6,312 bases of DNA from an uncultured Bacilli bacterium (GCA_944350395.1 CALVPA010000081.1:1-6312); one strand, 5' to 3'. Positions 1 to 5,923 are shown, counted from the stretch's first letter. Numbers and translations: made by a program. Notes: generated by a model not told the origin, from the sequence alone.

Positions 1-873
1 AAAGAATTGATGATTGTTTGCAACATATGGACTCGGTATTAAGATCGAAAGTTTTTTAAGAGCGATGATCTCGCTTATCGAACTAGCACCCGCTCTACTC
101 ACTACGACATCTGCTTCTTTCATAAGACCAGCTAAATTTTCTATATAATCTACAACAAACACGTTTTTACTGAATTTATTTTTAGAAAAATTTTCATAGG
201 AACTCTTACCAGTAACATACAAGACTTCATAGTTTTTGTCATCTATACTTTGTAAAAATTCTAACATTTTAGCATTTACAGAACTGCTTCCTAAACTGCC
301 CTGCACCATGAGGACAAACTTTTTTCCGGAATGTAATCCATATTTACTTTTAGATATCGTAGGAGTATTGAGCGCTCTTTCACTGCAAGGATTACCAGTA
401 AAAACTGCTTTATTTTCACTAAAATAGTGAATACTGTTTTCAAAACTTACTCCTATTTTATCCGCTAATCGCCCTAAAATTCTATTCGATTTGCCTGGAA
501 TAGAATTTTGTTCATGAATAAATGTCTTTATTCCAAGACTCTTAGCAGCAAGTATGACAGGGAATGTGACATATCCACCTATCCCGAGGACGATATCTGG
601 ATTAAACTCTTTCATAATTTTTTTGCATTTACGAACATTTTTTTGTATTAAAAACAAAACTTTAAAGTCTCTCGCTACATTTTTAGATAGACCGTACATC
701 TCTATACCCACATATTTTATTCCGTGAGCAGGTACTATATCTTTTTCCATACGGTTTGTCGTACCTATATATATAAATTCACTAGATGGCTCTAATTCCT
801 TAATTTTATCTATGATTGCAAGTGCGGGATATATGTGACCACCTGTACCACCTGCTGTGATTATTACTTTCAT
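1..873 (-). CDS. murG: MurG, lipid II-forming GlcNAc transferase (C-terminus cut off by the window edge)
   Basis: MurG transfers GlcNAc from UDP-GlcNAc to undecaprenyl-pyrophosphoryl-MurNAc-pentapeptide (lipid I) to make lipid II. It works on the cytoplasmic face of the membrane and has the GT-B fold. The frame is open from the ATG at 871-873 to base 1, giving 291 residues of the usual 350-370, so the last 60-80 lie outside the window. The N-terminal glycine-rich loop TAGGTGGHIYPALA (6-19) is the first family G-loop. GIGGYVTFP (97-105) is the second, and HEQNSIPGKSNR (120-131) is the conserved lipid-acceptor region. QGSLGSSSVN (191-200) is the third G-loop, with S where A is usual after GSLG. 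SRAGASSISE (259-268) and PSPYVANNHQ (280-289) form the UDP-GlcNAc site. The start is supported by AGAAGGTG at 881-888, 7 bases before the ATG. It lies downstream of the phosphorylase gene on the same strand, not beside recognisable cell-wall genes, although what follows it is unseen. Confidence 0.96.
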   Translation of the reverse strand, partial: MKVIITAGGTGGHIYPALAIIDKIKELEPSSEFIYIGTTNRMEKDIVPAHGIKYVGIEMYGLSKNVARDFKVLFLIQKNVRKCKKIMKEFNPDIVLGIGGYVTFPVILAAKSLGIKTFIHEQNSIPGKSNRILGRLADKIGVSFENSIHYFSENKAVFTGNPCSERALNTPTISKSKYGLHSGKKFVLMVQGSLGSSSVNAKMLEFLQSIDDKNYEVLYVTGKSSYENFSKNKFSKNVFVVDYIENLAGLMKEADVVVSRAGASSISEIIALKKLSILIPSPYVANNHQFF

Positions 874-895
874 GTGAATACACCTTCTCACAATA

Positions 896-924
896 ATTAT
901 ATATTATTTATAAGTAAATTTTAA
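896..924 (-). promoter_or_regulatory. Possible weak promoter just upstream of murG
   Basis: On the minus strand a perfect TATAAT (896-901) lies 17 bases downstream of TTAAAA (919-924), a poor match to the -35 consensus. Transcription would begin about base 889, directly ahead of the murG ribosome binding site, which gives a very short leader. The region is so AT-rich that the match may be chance. The alternative is that murG is read through from the phosphorylase gene, since I see no terminator in the 62-base gap. Confidence 0.3.
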
Positions 925-935
925 CTTATTTTTAA

Positions 936-2165
936 TCACTTTACAATCGTAAATGCTTCTAGAGCTTCTTTTTCATAATTTTTTTCGTCGTCTTGATATG
1001 TATAACACAGCACATCGCCGATTTTAATATCGTCACCGATATGTTTGTTTAGTACGATGCCAACTCCATAGTTTATTGCATCTCCCTTTTTTTCTCTTCC
1101 GCCGCCTAAATGGACTGAAAGCACACCAATTTTATAAGCAGAAATTTTTTTAAGAATACCATCTCTATCGGATTTTACTTGCTTTAAATATTTTGCTACT
1201 CCTATTTTTTCAATGTCACCACCTTGATTTTTGACAAATTCTAGAAATTTTCTATATGCTAAACCATTATCGAGTACATCCGTTACTTCGCGTCTTGCGG
1301 CATCCAAGTTTACTCCCATCGATTTACTGTAAAGTACACTGGATAATTCTATGCATAAATCTCTAAGGTTACCATATTTTCCCTTTAATACGTCTAATGC
1401 TTCTAATACTTCGAGAGAATTACCTATATTATCTCCTAAAGGCATATCCATATCGGTAAGAACAGGCACGACTGTTTTGTCGTATCTCTTCCCTATTTCG
1501 ATCATTATATTAGCAAGTGTTACAGCATCTTTCTTATTTTTTATTAAAGCACCTTCTCCTACCTTTAGATCTATTAAAATGTATTTAGCACCGACTGCCA
1601 ACTTTTTACTCATGATGGAAGAAGCAATCAGCGGTATAGATTCTACTGTACCTGTAACACTTCTCAAATTATATATGACTTTATCTAATGGTGTAAATTC
1701 TGGAGTCTGCTCGCACTCGACAAATCCAACTTTATTTAAATCGTGCAAGAATTCTTCCGATGTAAGTGCTACTCTAAAACCAGGAATGCTTTCTAATTTA
1801 TCGATAGTACCACCTGTAAAACCAAGTCCTCGGCCAGACAATTTTCCCATCTTAAGACCTAGTGATGCTATGATTGGGCCTATTATCATACTAGTCTTAT
1901 CTCCAACTCCGCCAGTTGAGTGTTTATCTACTTGAACACCTTTAATCTCGCTAGTATCTAATATTTTGCCGCTTTTTAGCATAATGTCAGTTAAATCGAG
2001 GGTTTCATCGAAACTCATTCCATTTATGCATGTGGCCATGAGAAGACTACTCATCTGATAATCTGGGACGCTTCCCTTTAAATAACCACAGTAAGCAAAT
2101 TCCATCTCTTCTCTAGATAATTCTTTATTATCCTTTTTCTTACTTATAATATCTAGAATATCCAT
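936..2165 (-). CDS. pdp: Pyrimidine-nucleoside (thymidine) phosphorylase
   Basis: This cytoplasmic nucleoside-salvage enzyme uses phosphate to cleave thymidine, deoxyuridine or uridine into the base and (deoxy)ribose-1-phosphate. The protein has 409 residues against the usual 430-440. It has the helical N-terminal domain, then the phosphate-binding KHSTGGVGD (81-89) and the family signature SGRGLGFTGGTIDKLE (110-125). Pyrimidine-binding R168, S183 and K187 are in place, in NLRSVTGTV and SSIMSKK. The C-terminal domain with GVGIVLNKHIGD (367-378) is also present. Some positions depart from the usual family pattern: RSVTGTV instead of RDVTGTV, and KVGEGALI (201-208) instead of KvGsGAFM near the active site. 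The start is well supported: AAGGAG at 2175-2180 lies 9 bases upstream and falls inside the last two codons of the preceding membrane protein gene, so the two are probably translationally coupled. The stop is TGA at 936-938. Uridine versus thymidine preference, and hence the pdp or deoA name, cannot be told from the sequence. Confidence 0.93.
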   Translation of the reverse strand: MDILDIISKKKDNKELSREEMEFAYCGYLKGSVPDYQMSSLLMATCINGMSFDETLDLTDIMLKSGKILDTSEIKGVQVDKHSTGGVGDKTSMIIGPIIASLGLKMGKLSGRGLGFTGGTIDKLESIPGFRVALTSEEFLHDLNKVGFVECEQTPEFTPLDKVIYNLRSVTGTVESIPLIASSIMSKKLAVGAKYILIDLKVGEGALIKNKKDAVTLANIMIEIGKRYDKTVVPVLTDMDMPLGDNIGNSLEVLEALDVLKGKYGNLRDLCIELSSVLYSKSMGVNLDAARREVTDVLDNGLAYRKFLEFVKNQGGDIEKIGVAKYLKQVKSDRDGILKKISAYKIGVLSVHLGGGREKKGDAINYGVGIVLNKHIGDDIKIGDVLCYTYQDDEKNYEKEALEAFTIVK

Positions 2166-2171
2166 ACAACC

Positions 2172-2708
2172 TTACTCCTTTAAAAATTTTACATTTTCAC
2201 TTAGATATGTTAAAAAATCACAACCAAACTCTAAAGTACCATATGTTAAATACATGAATGCAAGCATGTGATTTATTGTCGATATCCTATAATATATATT
2301 TATACTTACGAGCAAACCGATAAGCACAAGTATACTCATAGAAGTTAATTTTATCAAAAAAAGATGTGTCATATTTTCATATATATCTTCGAGACTTATT
2401 ATTTTAATAATTGCAATCATCAATAGCCAAGTTACGATTGCGAGGGATAATACAAAGTTCGGTTCATATGTTCTTAAGAATATACCTGCAAATGCAGCAG
2501 TAGCACTCGCAGCAAATATGTATAGTGGTTCTTTTCTCTTATTGTCAAATATGTACTCACAAAGTTCTAATCCTGCATAAGTACCCATCATAAGAAAGAA
2601 CACCATATTTGGACTTTCCATAGTTACGCTAGGAAACATGTAGTTACACATAGCCAAAAATATGATTACAGCATCTACTATAAGTTGAACTACATATGTC
2701 CTCTTCAT
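2172..2708 (-). CDS. Six-helix integral membrane protein of unknown function
   Basis: I do not recognise a named family with certainty. The 178-residue protein is very hydrophobic, with about six predicted membrane segments near residues 5-25, 33-53, 61-79, 84-105, 116-137 and 146-168, joined by short loops. There is no signal peptide or soluble domain. The second and sixth helices share the motif TYxxLE (43-48 and 155-160). This suggests two similar three-helix halves, as in HdeD/DUF308-type membrane proteins, but the resemblance is only by eye. The size would also fit the substrate-binding subunit of an ECF transporter, though I see no defining motif. It is the first gene of a minus-strand run, 6 bases ahead of the pyrimidine-nucleoside phosphorylase. 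This may hint at a link to nucleosides but does not show one. The ATG at 2706-2708 has a weak AGGG 8 bases upstream, and an in-frame TAG a few codons further up excludes a longer product. Confidence 0.85.
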   Translation of the reverse strand: MKRTYVVQLIVDAVIIFLAMCNYMFPSVTMESPNMVFFLMMGTYAGLELCEYIFDNKRKEPLYIFAASATAAFAGIFLRTYEPNFVLSLAIVTWLLMIAIIKIISLEDIYENMTHLFLIKLTSMSILVLIGLLVSINIYYRISTINHMLAFMYLTYGTLEFGCDFLTYLSENVKFLKE

Positions 2709-2731
2709 ATAACCAACCCTATTCTATTTAA

Positions 2732-2760
2732 ATGATATAATTTTTTGTAATCTTTGTCAA
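2732..2760 (-). promoter_or_regulatory. Sigma-A-type promoter for the membrane protein-phosphorylase-murG run
   Basis: On the minus strand a perfect -35 TTGACA (2755-2760) is followed after exactly 17 bases by a -10 TATCAT (2732-2737), one mismatch from consensus. Transcription would start near 2725, leaving a leader of about 17 bases before the ATG at 2708. This is the best promoter match in the window. It probably drives the membrane protein and phosphorylase genes, and perhaps murG. Confidence 0.75.
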
Positions 2761-2789
2761 ACAAATCGGCAAAATTTTTCATATATCGC

Positions 2790-2817
2790 TTGTCTTTTAC
2801 ATATGTTATGTTAAAAT
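2790..2817 (+). promoter_or_regulatory. Probable promoter of the slipin gene
   Basis: TTGTCT (2790-2795) and TAAAAT (2812-2817) are spaced by 16 bases and face the slipin gene. Transcription would start near 2824, just ahead of the AAAGGAG ribosome binding site that precedes the ATG at 2842 by 10 bases. The two divergent promoters lie back to back within 133 bases, so one bound regulator could affect both, but I see no clear operator palindrome between them. Confidence 0.5.
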
Positions 2818-2841
2818 ATTTTTGAAAGGAGTATCTATTTA

Positions 2842-3600
2842 ATGGAATTGTTTATAGTCATAATAATCGTTATAGTAATTGTATTATTATCCTCGATTAA
2901 ACAGGTAGAAGAATACGAAAGAGGCATCCTCTTTACTTGTGGTAAATTTTCTAAAGTACTTAAACCAGGATGGAACATAGTGTTACCAATTTTTCAAAGC
3001 TATAAAAAGGTCGATGTTCGTACTAAAGCCGTAGATGTGCCAGAGCAAGAAGCGATAACTAAGGATAATGTTTCCATCAGGATTAATGCAGTTATTTATT
3101 ACAACATTTTTGACTCATCTAAAGCTATACTTGCTGTACAAGATTTCTATTATGCAGTTGGACAGCTTGCTCAGACTACTATGAGAAATGCTGTTGGAGC
3201 AGTTACTTTGGATGAACTACTATCATCTCGTGAAAAGATTAGCACAAATATCTGCAAAATAATCGACGAAGCTACCGATCCTTGGGGTATAAAAGTAGAA
3301 AATGTCGAGTTAAAAGATGTCAGTTTACCTGAAGAAATGAAACGCGTAATAGCAAAAGTTGCTGAAGCTGAAAGAGAAAAGCAGGCAGTTATAACTAAAT
3401 CTATAGGTGAAGTAGAAGCAAGTAAAAACTTGGCAGAAGCAGCAAAGACGATGTCTAATTCTCCAGGATCTTTGCATCTTAGAACGCTTGCTACGATCAA
3501 TGACGTTTCATCGGATCAATCTAATACAATTATTTTTGCTGTTCCAATCGAAGTGTTACAAGCATTTGGAATGCAAAATATATCTAGAAAGAAGGAATAG
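2842..3600 (+). CDS. Slipin (stomatin-like SPFH/Band 7 membrane protein)
   Basis: Slipins are membrane-anchored scaffold proteins of the SPFH/Band 7 superfamily. They oligomerise at the cytoplasmic membrane and are linked to membrane microdomains and membrane-protease control. The 252-residue protein opens with an almost pure I/V/L anchor (residues 3-18). The Band 7 domain follows, with VEEYERGILF (22-31), KPGWNIVLP (41-49), VDVPEQEAITKDNVSI (64-79) and QLAQTTMRNAVG (108-119). The family hallmarks DELLSSREKI (124-133), DEATDPWGIKVENVELKDV (142-160) and LPEEMKR (162-168) are all present. A helical, charged AEAEREKQA stretch (174-182) and the C-terminal NTIIFAVP (228-235) match complete family members, so it looks full length. 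Slipins often sit next to a gene for an NfeD-type membrane protein, but none is present here. The gene stands alone between a divergent promoter and a terminator. AAAGGAG 10 bases before the ATG supports the start. Confidence 0.93.
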   Translation: MELFIVIIIVIVIVLLSSIKQVEEYERGILFTCGKFSKVLKPGWNIVLPIFQSYKKVDVRTKAVDVPEQEAITKDNVSIRINAVIYYNIFDSSKAILAVQDFYYAVGQLAQTTMRNAVGAVTLDELLSSREKISTNICKIIDEATDPWGIKVENVELKDVSLPEEMKRVIAKVAEAEREKQAVITKSIGEVEASKNLAEAAKTMSNSPGSLHLRTLATINDVSSDQSNTIIFAVPIEVLQAFGMQNISRKKE

Positions 3601-3611
3601 AAAAAATAACT

Positions 3612-3643
3612 AAAAAAAGCTGAAAATTTCAGCTTTTTTATTT
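3612..3643. terminator. Bidirectional intrinsic terminator between the slipin and transglycosylase genes
   Basis: A perfect 6-base-pair stem GCTGAA/TTCAGC (3619-3624 with 3628-3633, loop AAT) is flanked by seven A on the left (3612-3618) and six T followed by ATTT on the right. In each direction the transcript therefore has a hairpin followed by a U-run. It begins 12 bases after the slipin stop codon. The stop codon of the opposing transglycosylase gene (3638-3640) lies inside its T-rich flank. A/T pairing of the flanks can lengthen the stem on both strands. Confidence 0.85.
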
Positions 3644-4828
3644 GGTTTTAGAATTATCAAATTTAATTGAGACTTGTTCTCCTGTCAAAACATTAGTAAC
3701 AGTAAATTCGTTATCTATTATCCATTTATTCACGTTTTCTAGATAATCAGGATCACCTAAGTACTCATTTCTGTATTCAAGCCATCCATTATCTTCTGGG
3801 TTATCTAATACTTCTTCCTCTGTTAATCCTCTAGTACCAGCATATTCTTTTAATATTTTATTTAAAGTACCAGATCCCATATTATACATCTGTACCGCAA
3901 CTGGAATATTATAGTCGGAATATAATAAGCATTTTTGTAAAATAATACAACCTATTTCTATATTTGTATCCACATTCTTAAGCATCTCATCGGTTATCGT
4001 TAGGCTTTTCTTCTCGTATTCATTTGTACTTTCATTTAATTCAAAATATTCAACGGTTTCATTTATCCATACAGAATATTGAATTTGCATCAAACCTATG
4101 CCTCCACCAGTATCGATTTCTGATGAATGAACGCCTCTCTCCTGAGTTGCAATTCCAAGAACAAGATTTGCATCCAGTCCAAATCTTTTAGCATGTTTAT
4201 TTATTAAATCGTAATAATTTTCTCTAGTACTCTTTGCTTTATCCGTATTTGAAAGTTCATCGAAGTCTAGCTTAAATATTTCTATATCGTCGTTCTGTTC
4301 ATCCTTAATATCAGGAAGAATACTTTTTTCAACGACACCAATTGTACTATTGTCTTGTTCATAAGTATCGATAACAGATTTCGTACTATCCTCTTTATAT
4401 GCTAAAGACTCATTCATACAAAAATAAGCAAGATTAATGACTATTGCAGTACCTAAAATAATAAGTGCAATAATTTTTATTTTTTTTCCAACATGTTTAT
4501 TTTTTCTAGTAACTTTTTTATTTAATTTATCTTTTGAACTTACATCTGTAAATCCTTTTCTATTTATAGTATCTTCTATATTTTCTTTAAGTTCCGATAA
4601 ATACTTATCTCCTAAAGTAACATCGGCATCTTTTAAAATTACCGTCCTTCGATTATTTTTAAGTATTATATCCCTTCCATTTATAATCACATTGTATTCG
4701 CTTCTATTTAATACTTTTAAAAATGCATCAAATTTTGAATAACTGTCGATATAAAATTCTTGTCCTTCAGAATCTTTGACATGACAAACTAGACCGCCAT
4801 TATTTTTGTATATTACATATTTAATCAT
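3638..4828 (-). CDS. Membrane-anchored lytic transglycosylase (SLT domain) with a cytoplasmic N-terminal domain
   Basis: Lytic transglycosylases cleave the MurNAc-GlcNAc bond of peptidoglycan and leave 1,6-anhydro-MurNAc ends. The 396-residue protein has three parts. Residues 1-116 form a predicted cytoplasmic region I do not recognise: a beta-rich stretch (1-70) followed by a lysine-rich linker. Residues 117-136 form one membrane helix (IKIIALIILGTAIVINLAYF), preceded by basic residues, so the N-terminus should be inside. After an acidic external linker, the SLT domain runs from about residue 203. It includes LVLGIATQERG, with E230 as the expected catalytic glutamate, then GGGIGLMQIQ (241-250), VDTNIEIGCIIL (286-297) and VQMYNMGSG (312-320). 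About 75 C-terminal residues follow with no motif I know. The gene overlaps the DUF1292 gene by 8 bases (ATGATTAA). Its AGGTGA at 4834-4839 supports the start and indicates coupled translation. Its stop codon lies beside the shared terminator. Confidence 0.88.
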   Translation of the reverse strand: MIKYVIYKNNGGLVCHVKDSEGQEFYIDSYSKFDAFLKVLNRSEYNVIINGRDIILKNNRRTVILKDADVTLGDKYLSELKENIEDTINRKGFTDVSSKDKLNKKVTRKNKHVGKKIKIIALIILGTAIVINLAYFCMNESLAYKEDSTKSVIDTYEQDNSTIGVVEKSILPDIKDEQNDDIEIFKLDFDELSNTDKAKSTRENYYDLINKHAKRFGLDANLVLGIATQERGVHSSEIDTGGGIGLMQIQYSVWINETVEYFELNESTNEYEKKSLTITDEMLKNVDTNIEIGCIILQKCLLYSDYNIPVAVQMYNMGSGTLNKILKEYAGTRGLTEEEVLDNPEDNGWLEYRNEYLGDPDYLENVNKWIIDNEFTVTNVLTGEQVSIKFDNSKTK

Positions 4829-5084
4829 CTAAATCACCTATCGAAAATATGTTATCATTTAAATATTCATCGACATAATCCCACTCTGCATCGCTATCTA
4901 TAGATACTAATTCTATTGAGCCATCCTTATTTACAAATTTAGAAGCAAAAATTTCTTCTTTTCCATCAGTAATCGTTCCATCAGTGTACGCTATGTAGCT
5001 ATCGTTTCCTTTATGCCAAATCGCTACTACTTTACACTGTATCTCTTTGCCGTTTTCATCTATTAAATTTAACTCTTGTTTCAT
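4821..5084 (-). CDS. DUF1292 family small acidic protein
   Basis: DUF1292 proteins (YrzB type) are small acidic Firmicutes proteins with no established biochemical function. This 87-residue product shows the usual pattern: an opening LIDENGKEIQCKVVAIW, a central YIAYTD, then EIFASKFVNKDGSIELVSI and the closing acidic DAEWDYVDEYL. There is no signal peptide or membrane helix, so it should be cytoplasmic. I chose the ATG at 5082-5084. It has an excellent GAGGTGAT (5089-5096) in front, whereas extending the frame upstream to 5129 would translate the T-arm and acceptor end of the tRNA gene. Only 15 bases separate the tRNA CCA end from this start. The end of the gene overlaps the start of the transglycosylase gene by 8 bases, so the two are probably made together. 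An effect on the transglycosylase is possible but unproven. Confidence 0.85.
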   Translation of the reverse strand: MKQELNLIDENGKEIQCKVVAIWHKGNDSYIAYTDGTITDGKEEIFASKFVNKDGSIELVSIDSDAEWDYVDEYLNDNIFSIGDLDD

Positions 5085-5088
5085 AGTT

Positions 5089-5099
5089 ATCACCTCATT
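5089..5099 (-). promoter_or_regulatory. Ribosome binding site directly behind the tRNA-Leu CCA end
   Basis: GAGGTGAT (5089-5096) is a strong Shine-Dalgarno sequence 4 bases before the DUF1292 ATG, or 6 bases if GAGGTG is taken as the core. Only AAT separates it from the encoded CCA of tRNA-Leu. It fixes the DUF1292 start, and it means that tRNA 3' processing and translation initiation act on neighbouring bases of one transcript. Confidence 0.8.
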
Positions 5100-5185
5100 T
5101 GGTGTTCCCGATCGGACTTGAACCGACAAGACCTTAAGTCACTGGCTTCTGAGACCAGAGCGTTTACCTATTTCGCCACGAGAAC
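5100..5185 (-). tRNA. tRNA-Leu (anticodon CAG)
   Basis: The minus strand folds as a class II tRNA of 86 bases including the encoded CCA. The acceptor stem is GTTCTCG with CGGGAAC (one U-G pair), discriminator A, then CCA. The D-stem is GCG/CGC with GG in the loop. The anticodon arm is CTGGT-CTCAGAA-GCCAG, with CAG at the anticodon. The long variable arm has the small stem GAC/GTC, and the T-arm is GTCGG-TTCAAGT-CCGAT. The long variable arm and anticodon both identify leucine, decoding CUG. No intron is present. It lies between kptA and the DUF1292 gene on the same strand, with no terminator after it. Confidence 0.95.
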
Positions 5186-5189
5186 ATAT

Positions 5190-5218
5190 ATTATAAGATA
5201 ATTTTAACACGGTTTAAA
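5190..5218 (-). promoter_or_regulatory. Possible promoter for tRNA-Leu(CAG) and the genes behind it
   Basis: A perfect TATAAT (5190-5195) lies 17 bases from a weak TTTAAA (5213-5218), or 16 bases from an overlapping TTAAAC. The -10 box ends only 4 bases before the first base of the tRNA, so the transcript would have almost no 5' leader. A TAAAAT at 5201-5206 is an alternative -10 box with a more usual distance. Read-through from kptA is the other option. Confidence 0.35.
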
Positions 5219-5253
5219 TAAAAAATAAAGGTAGCTAAACCATTTTAAACATT

Positions 5254-5277
5254 AAAAACTATCCAAATAAAGATAGT
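5254..5277 (-). terminator. Weak hairpin after kptA, possible terminator
   Basis: On the minus strand ACTATC and GATAGT (5272-5277 and 5258-5263) form a 6-base-pair stem with an 8-base loop, followed by four more T (5254-5257) that extend the T-run begun at the stem end. It starts about 22 bases after the kptA stop codon, the right place for a terminator. The stem is short and AT-rich, so it would be leaky, and some transcription may continue into tRNA-Leu(CAG). Confidence 0.4.
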
Positions 5278-5299
5278 CTATGTCGAGCAAATTTATAAT

Positions 5300-5854
5300 T
5301 TATATTCGTTTTGTATTAGACAGTTCTTTCTCTAAAACTTCGATATATTCACATGGCACAAATCTAGTTAGATAAACACCGTTAACAGATTTATAAAAAT
5401 CAAAACCGTCCTCTATCATCTTTCTAGAAGATATCTCTAAAACTACCGGTTCTCCGTGTCTTTTTCCGGTAATAAGAGCTGTACTATAGTCTTTACTCAA
5501 ATGTACATACTGTCTTTGCATAGGTAATATACCACTTTGACTTATCGAATCTAATTTATCTGTACTAGTTCCATGATATAAGTGTTCCGGTGGCATAACT
5601 TTTTCGAACTCTAAATCCACATTAATAGAATGTCCTTGATTAGCACGTATTCTCTTTCCATCTTCACTTATCGAATATCGCCCTTTAGAATCCGTCTCTA
5701 CTATCTCTCATAAATCTTCTCTATCTAAATTAATATTTTCTAATAATTTATCTATATTGGCCCATCCATTACTATCGAGTTCGATATTGGCAGCTTCCGG
5801 ATGGTGTCTCAAAATTAAACTTAAAAATTTACTCATTTTAATTTTATCATTCAT
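5300..5854 (-). pseudogene. kptA: kptA, RNA 2'-phosphotransferase, interrupted by one in-frame TGA
   Basis: KptA/Tpt1 enzymes move a 2'-phosphate from RNA to NAD+, giving ADP-ribose 1'',2''-cyclic phosphate. In fungi this finishes tRNA splicing; the bacterial role is unsettled. Reading from the ATG at 5852-5854 gives 184 codons, the normal family length, with a single TGA at 5708-5710 (codon 49). Both sides are clearly the same protein. Before it are FLSLILRHHPE (10-20) and NGWANIDKLL (29-38). After it are EIVETDSKGRYSIS (50-63), IRANQGHS (69-76), LYHGTS (92-97), YVHLS (116-120), GKRHGEPVVLE (130-140) and NGVYLTRFVP (158-167). The expected catalytic residues R16, H17, R70 and R132 are all kept. 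The TGA falls at a variable position just before the conserved EIV, and no frameshift is present. As written, the product stops after 48 residues. The 3' part has a GTG at 5618-5620 but would lack the catalytic R-H pair. A recent nonsense mutation or sequence error is most likely; readthrough is possible. The ribosome site GAGATGAT (5858-5865) is suboptimal. Confidence 0.88.
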
Positions 5855-5892
5855 TATATCATCTCATTTCAAAAAATTCGTAAAGAAGTATT

Positions 5893-5923
5893 ATTATATC
5901 GTAAATTTAAAATATTTTAACAA
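5893..5923 (-). promoter_or_regulatory. Possible promoter of kptA
   Basis: A perfect -10 TATAAT (5893-5898) is preceded on the minus strand by GTTAAA at 17 bases or TTGTTA (5918-5923) at 19 bases. Transcription would begin near 5886, about 30 bases before the kptA ATG. The -35 match is weak and the surroundings are very AT-rich. Confidence 0.4.

Noticed and set aside
236..427. Plus-strand open frame of 63 codons inside murG
   Set aside because: It is a shadow of the conserved MurG coding sequence on the other strand.
1351..1935. Long plus-strand open frame of 194 codons inside the phosphorylase gene
   Set aside because: It is antisense to a clearly conserved enzyme, its residues show no family pattern, and it has no convincing ribosome site.
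3171..3500. Minus-strand open frame inside the slipin gene
   Set aside because: It is a shadow of the slipin coding sequence with no independent signals.
5085..5129. A longer start for the DUF1292 protein at 5129, adding 15 residues
   Set aside because: The added part would translate the T-arm and acceptor end of tRNA-Leu(CAG), a familiar artefact. The ATG at 5084 has an excellent ribosome site.
5231..5242. GGTAGCTAAACC as an operator or hairpin
   Set aside because: Only three base pairs can form, so it is not a meaningful palindrome.
5300..5620. A separate 106-residue gene beginning at the GTG at 5618-5620
   Set aside because: The frame continues upstream with conserved KptA sequence through the TGA. 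The GTG has no good ribosome site, and the product would lack the catalytic R-H pair.
5708..5710. UGA reassigned to tryptophan or glycine in this organism
   Set aside because: All nine visible tryptophans use TGG, no other gene has an internal TGA, and TGA is the stop of the phosphorylase gene. That last point is weak alone, since a TAA follows five codons later.
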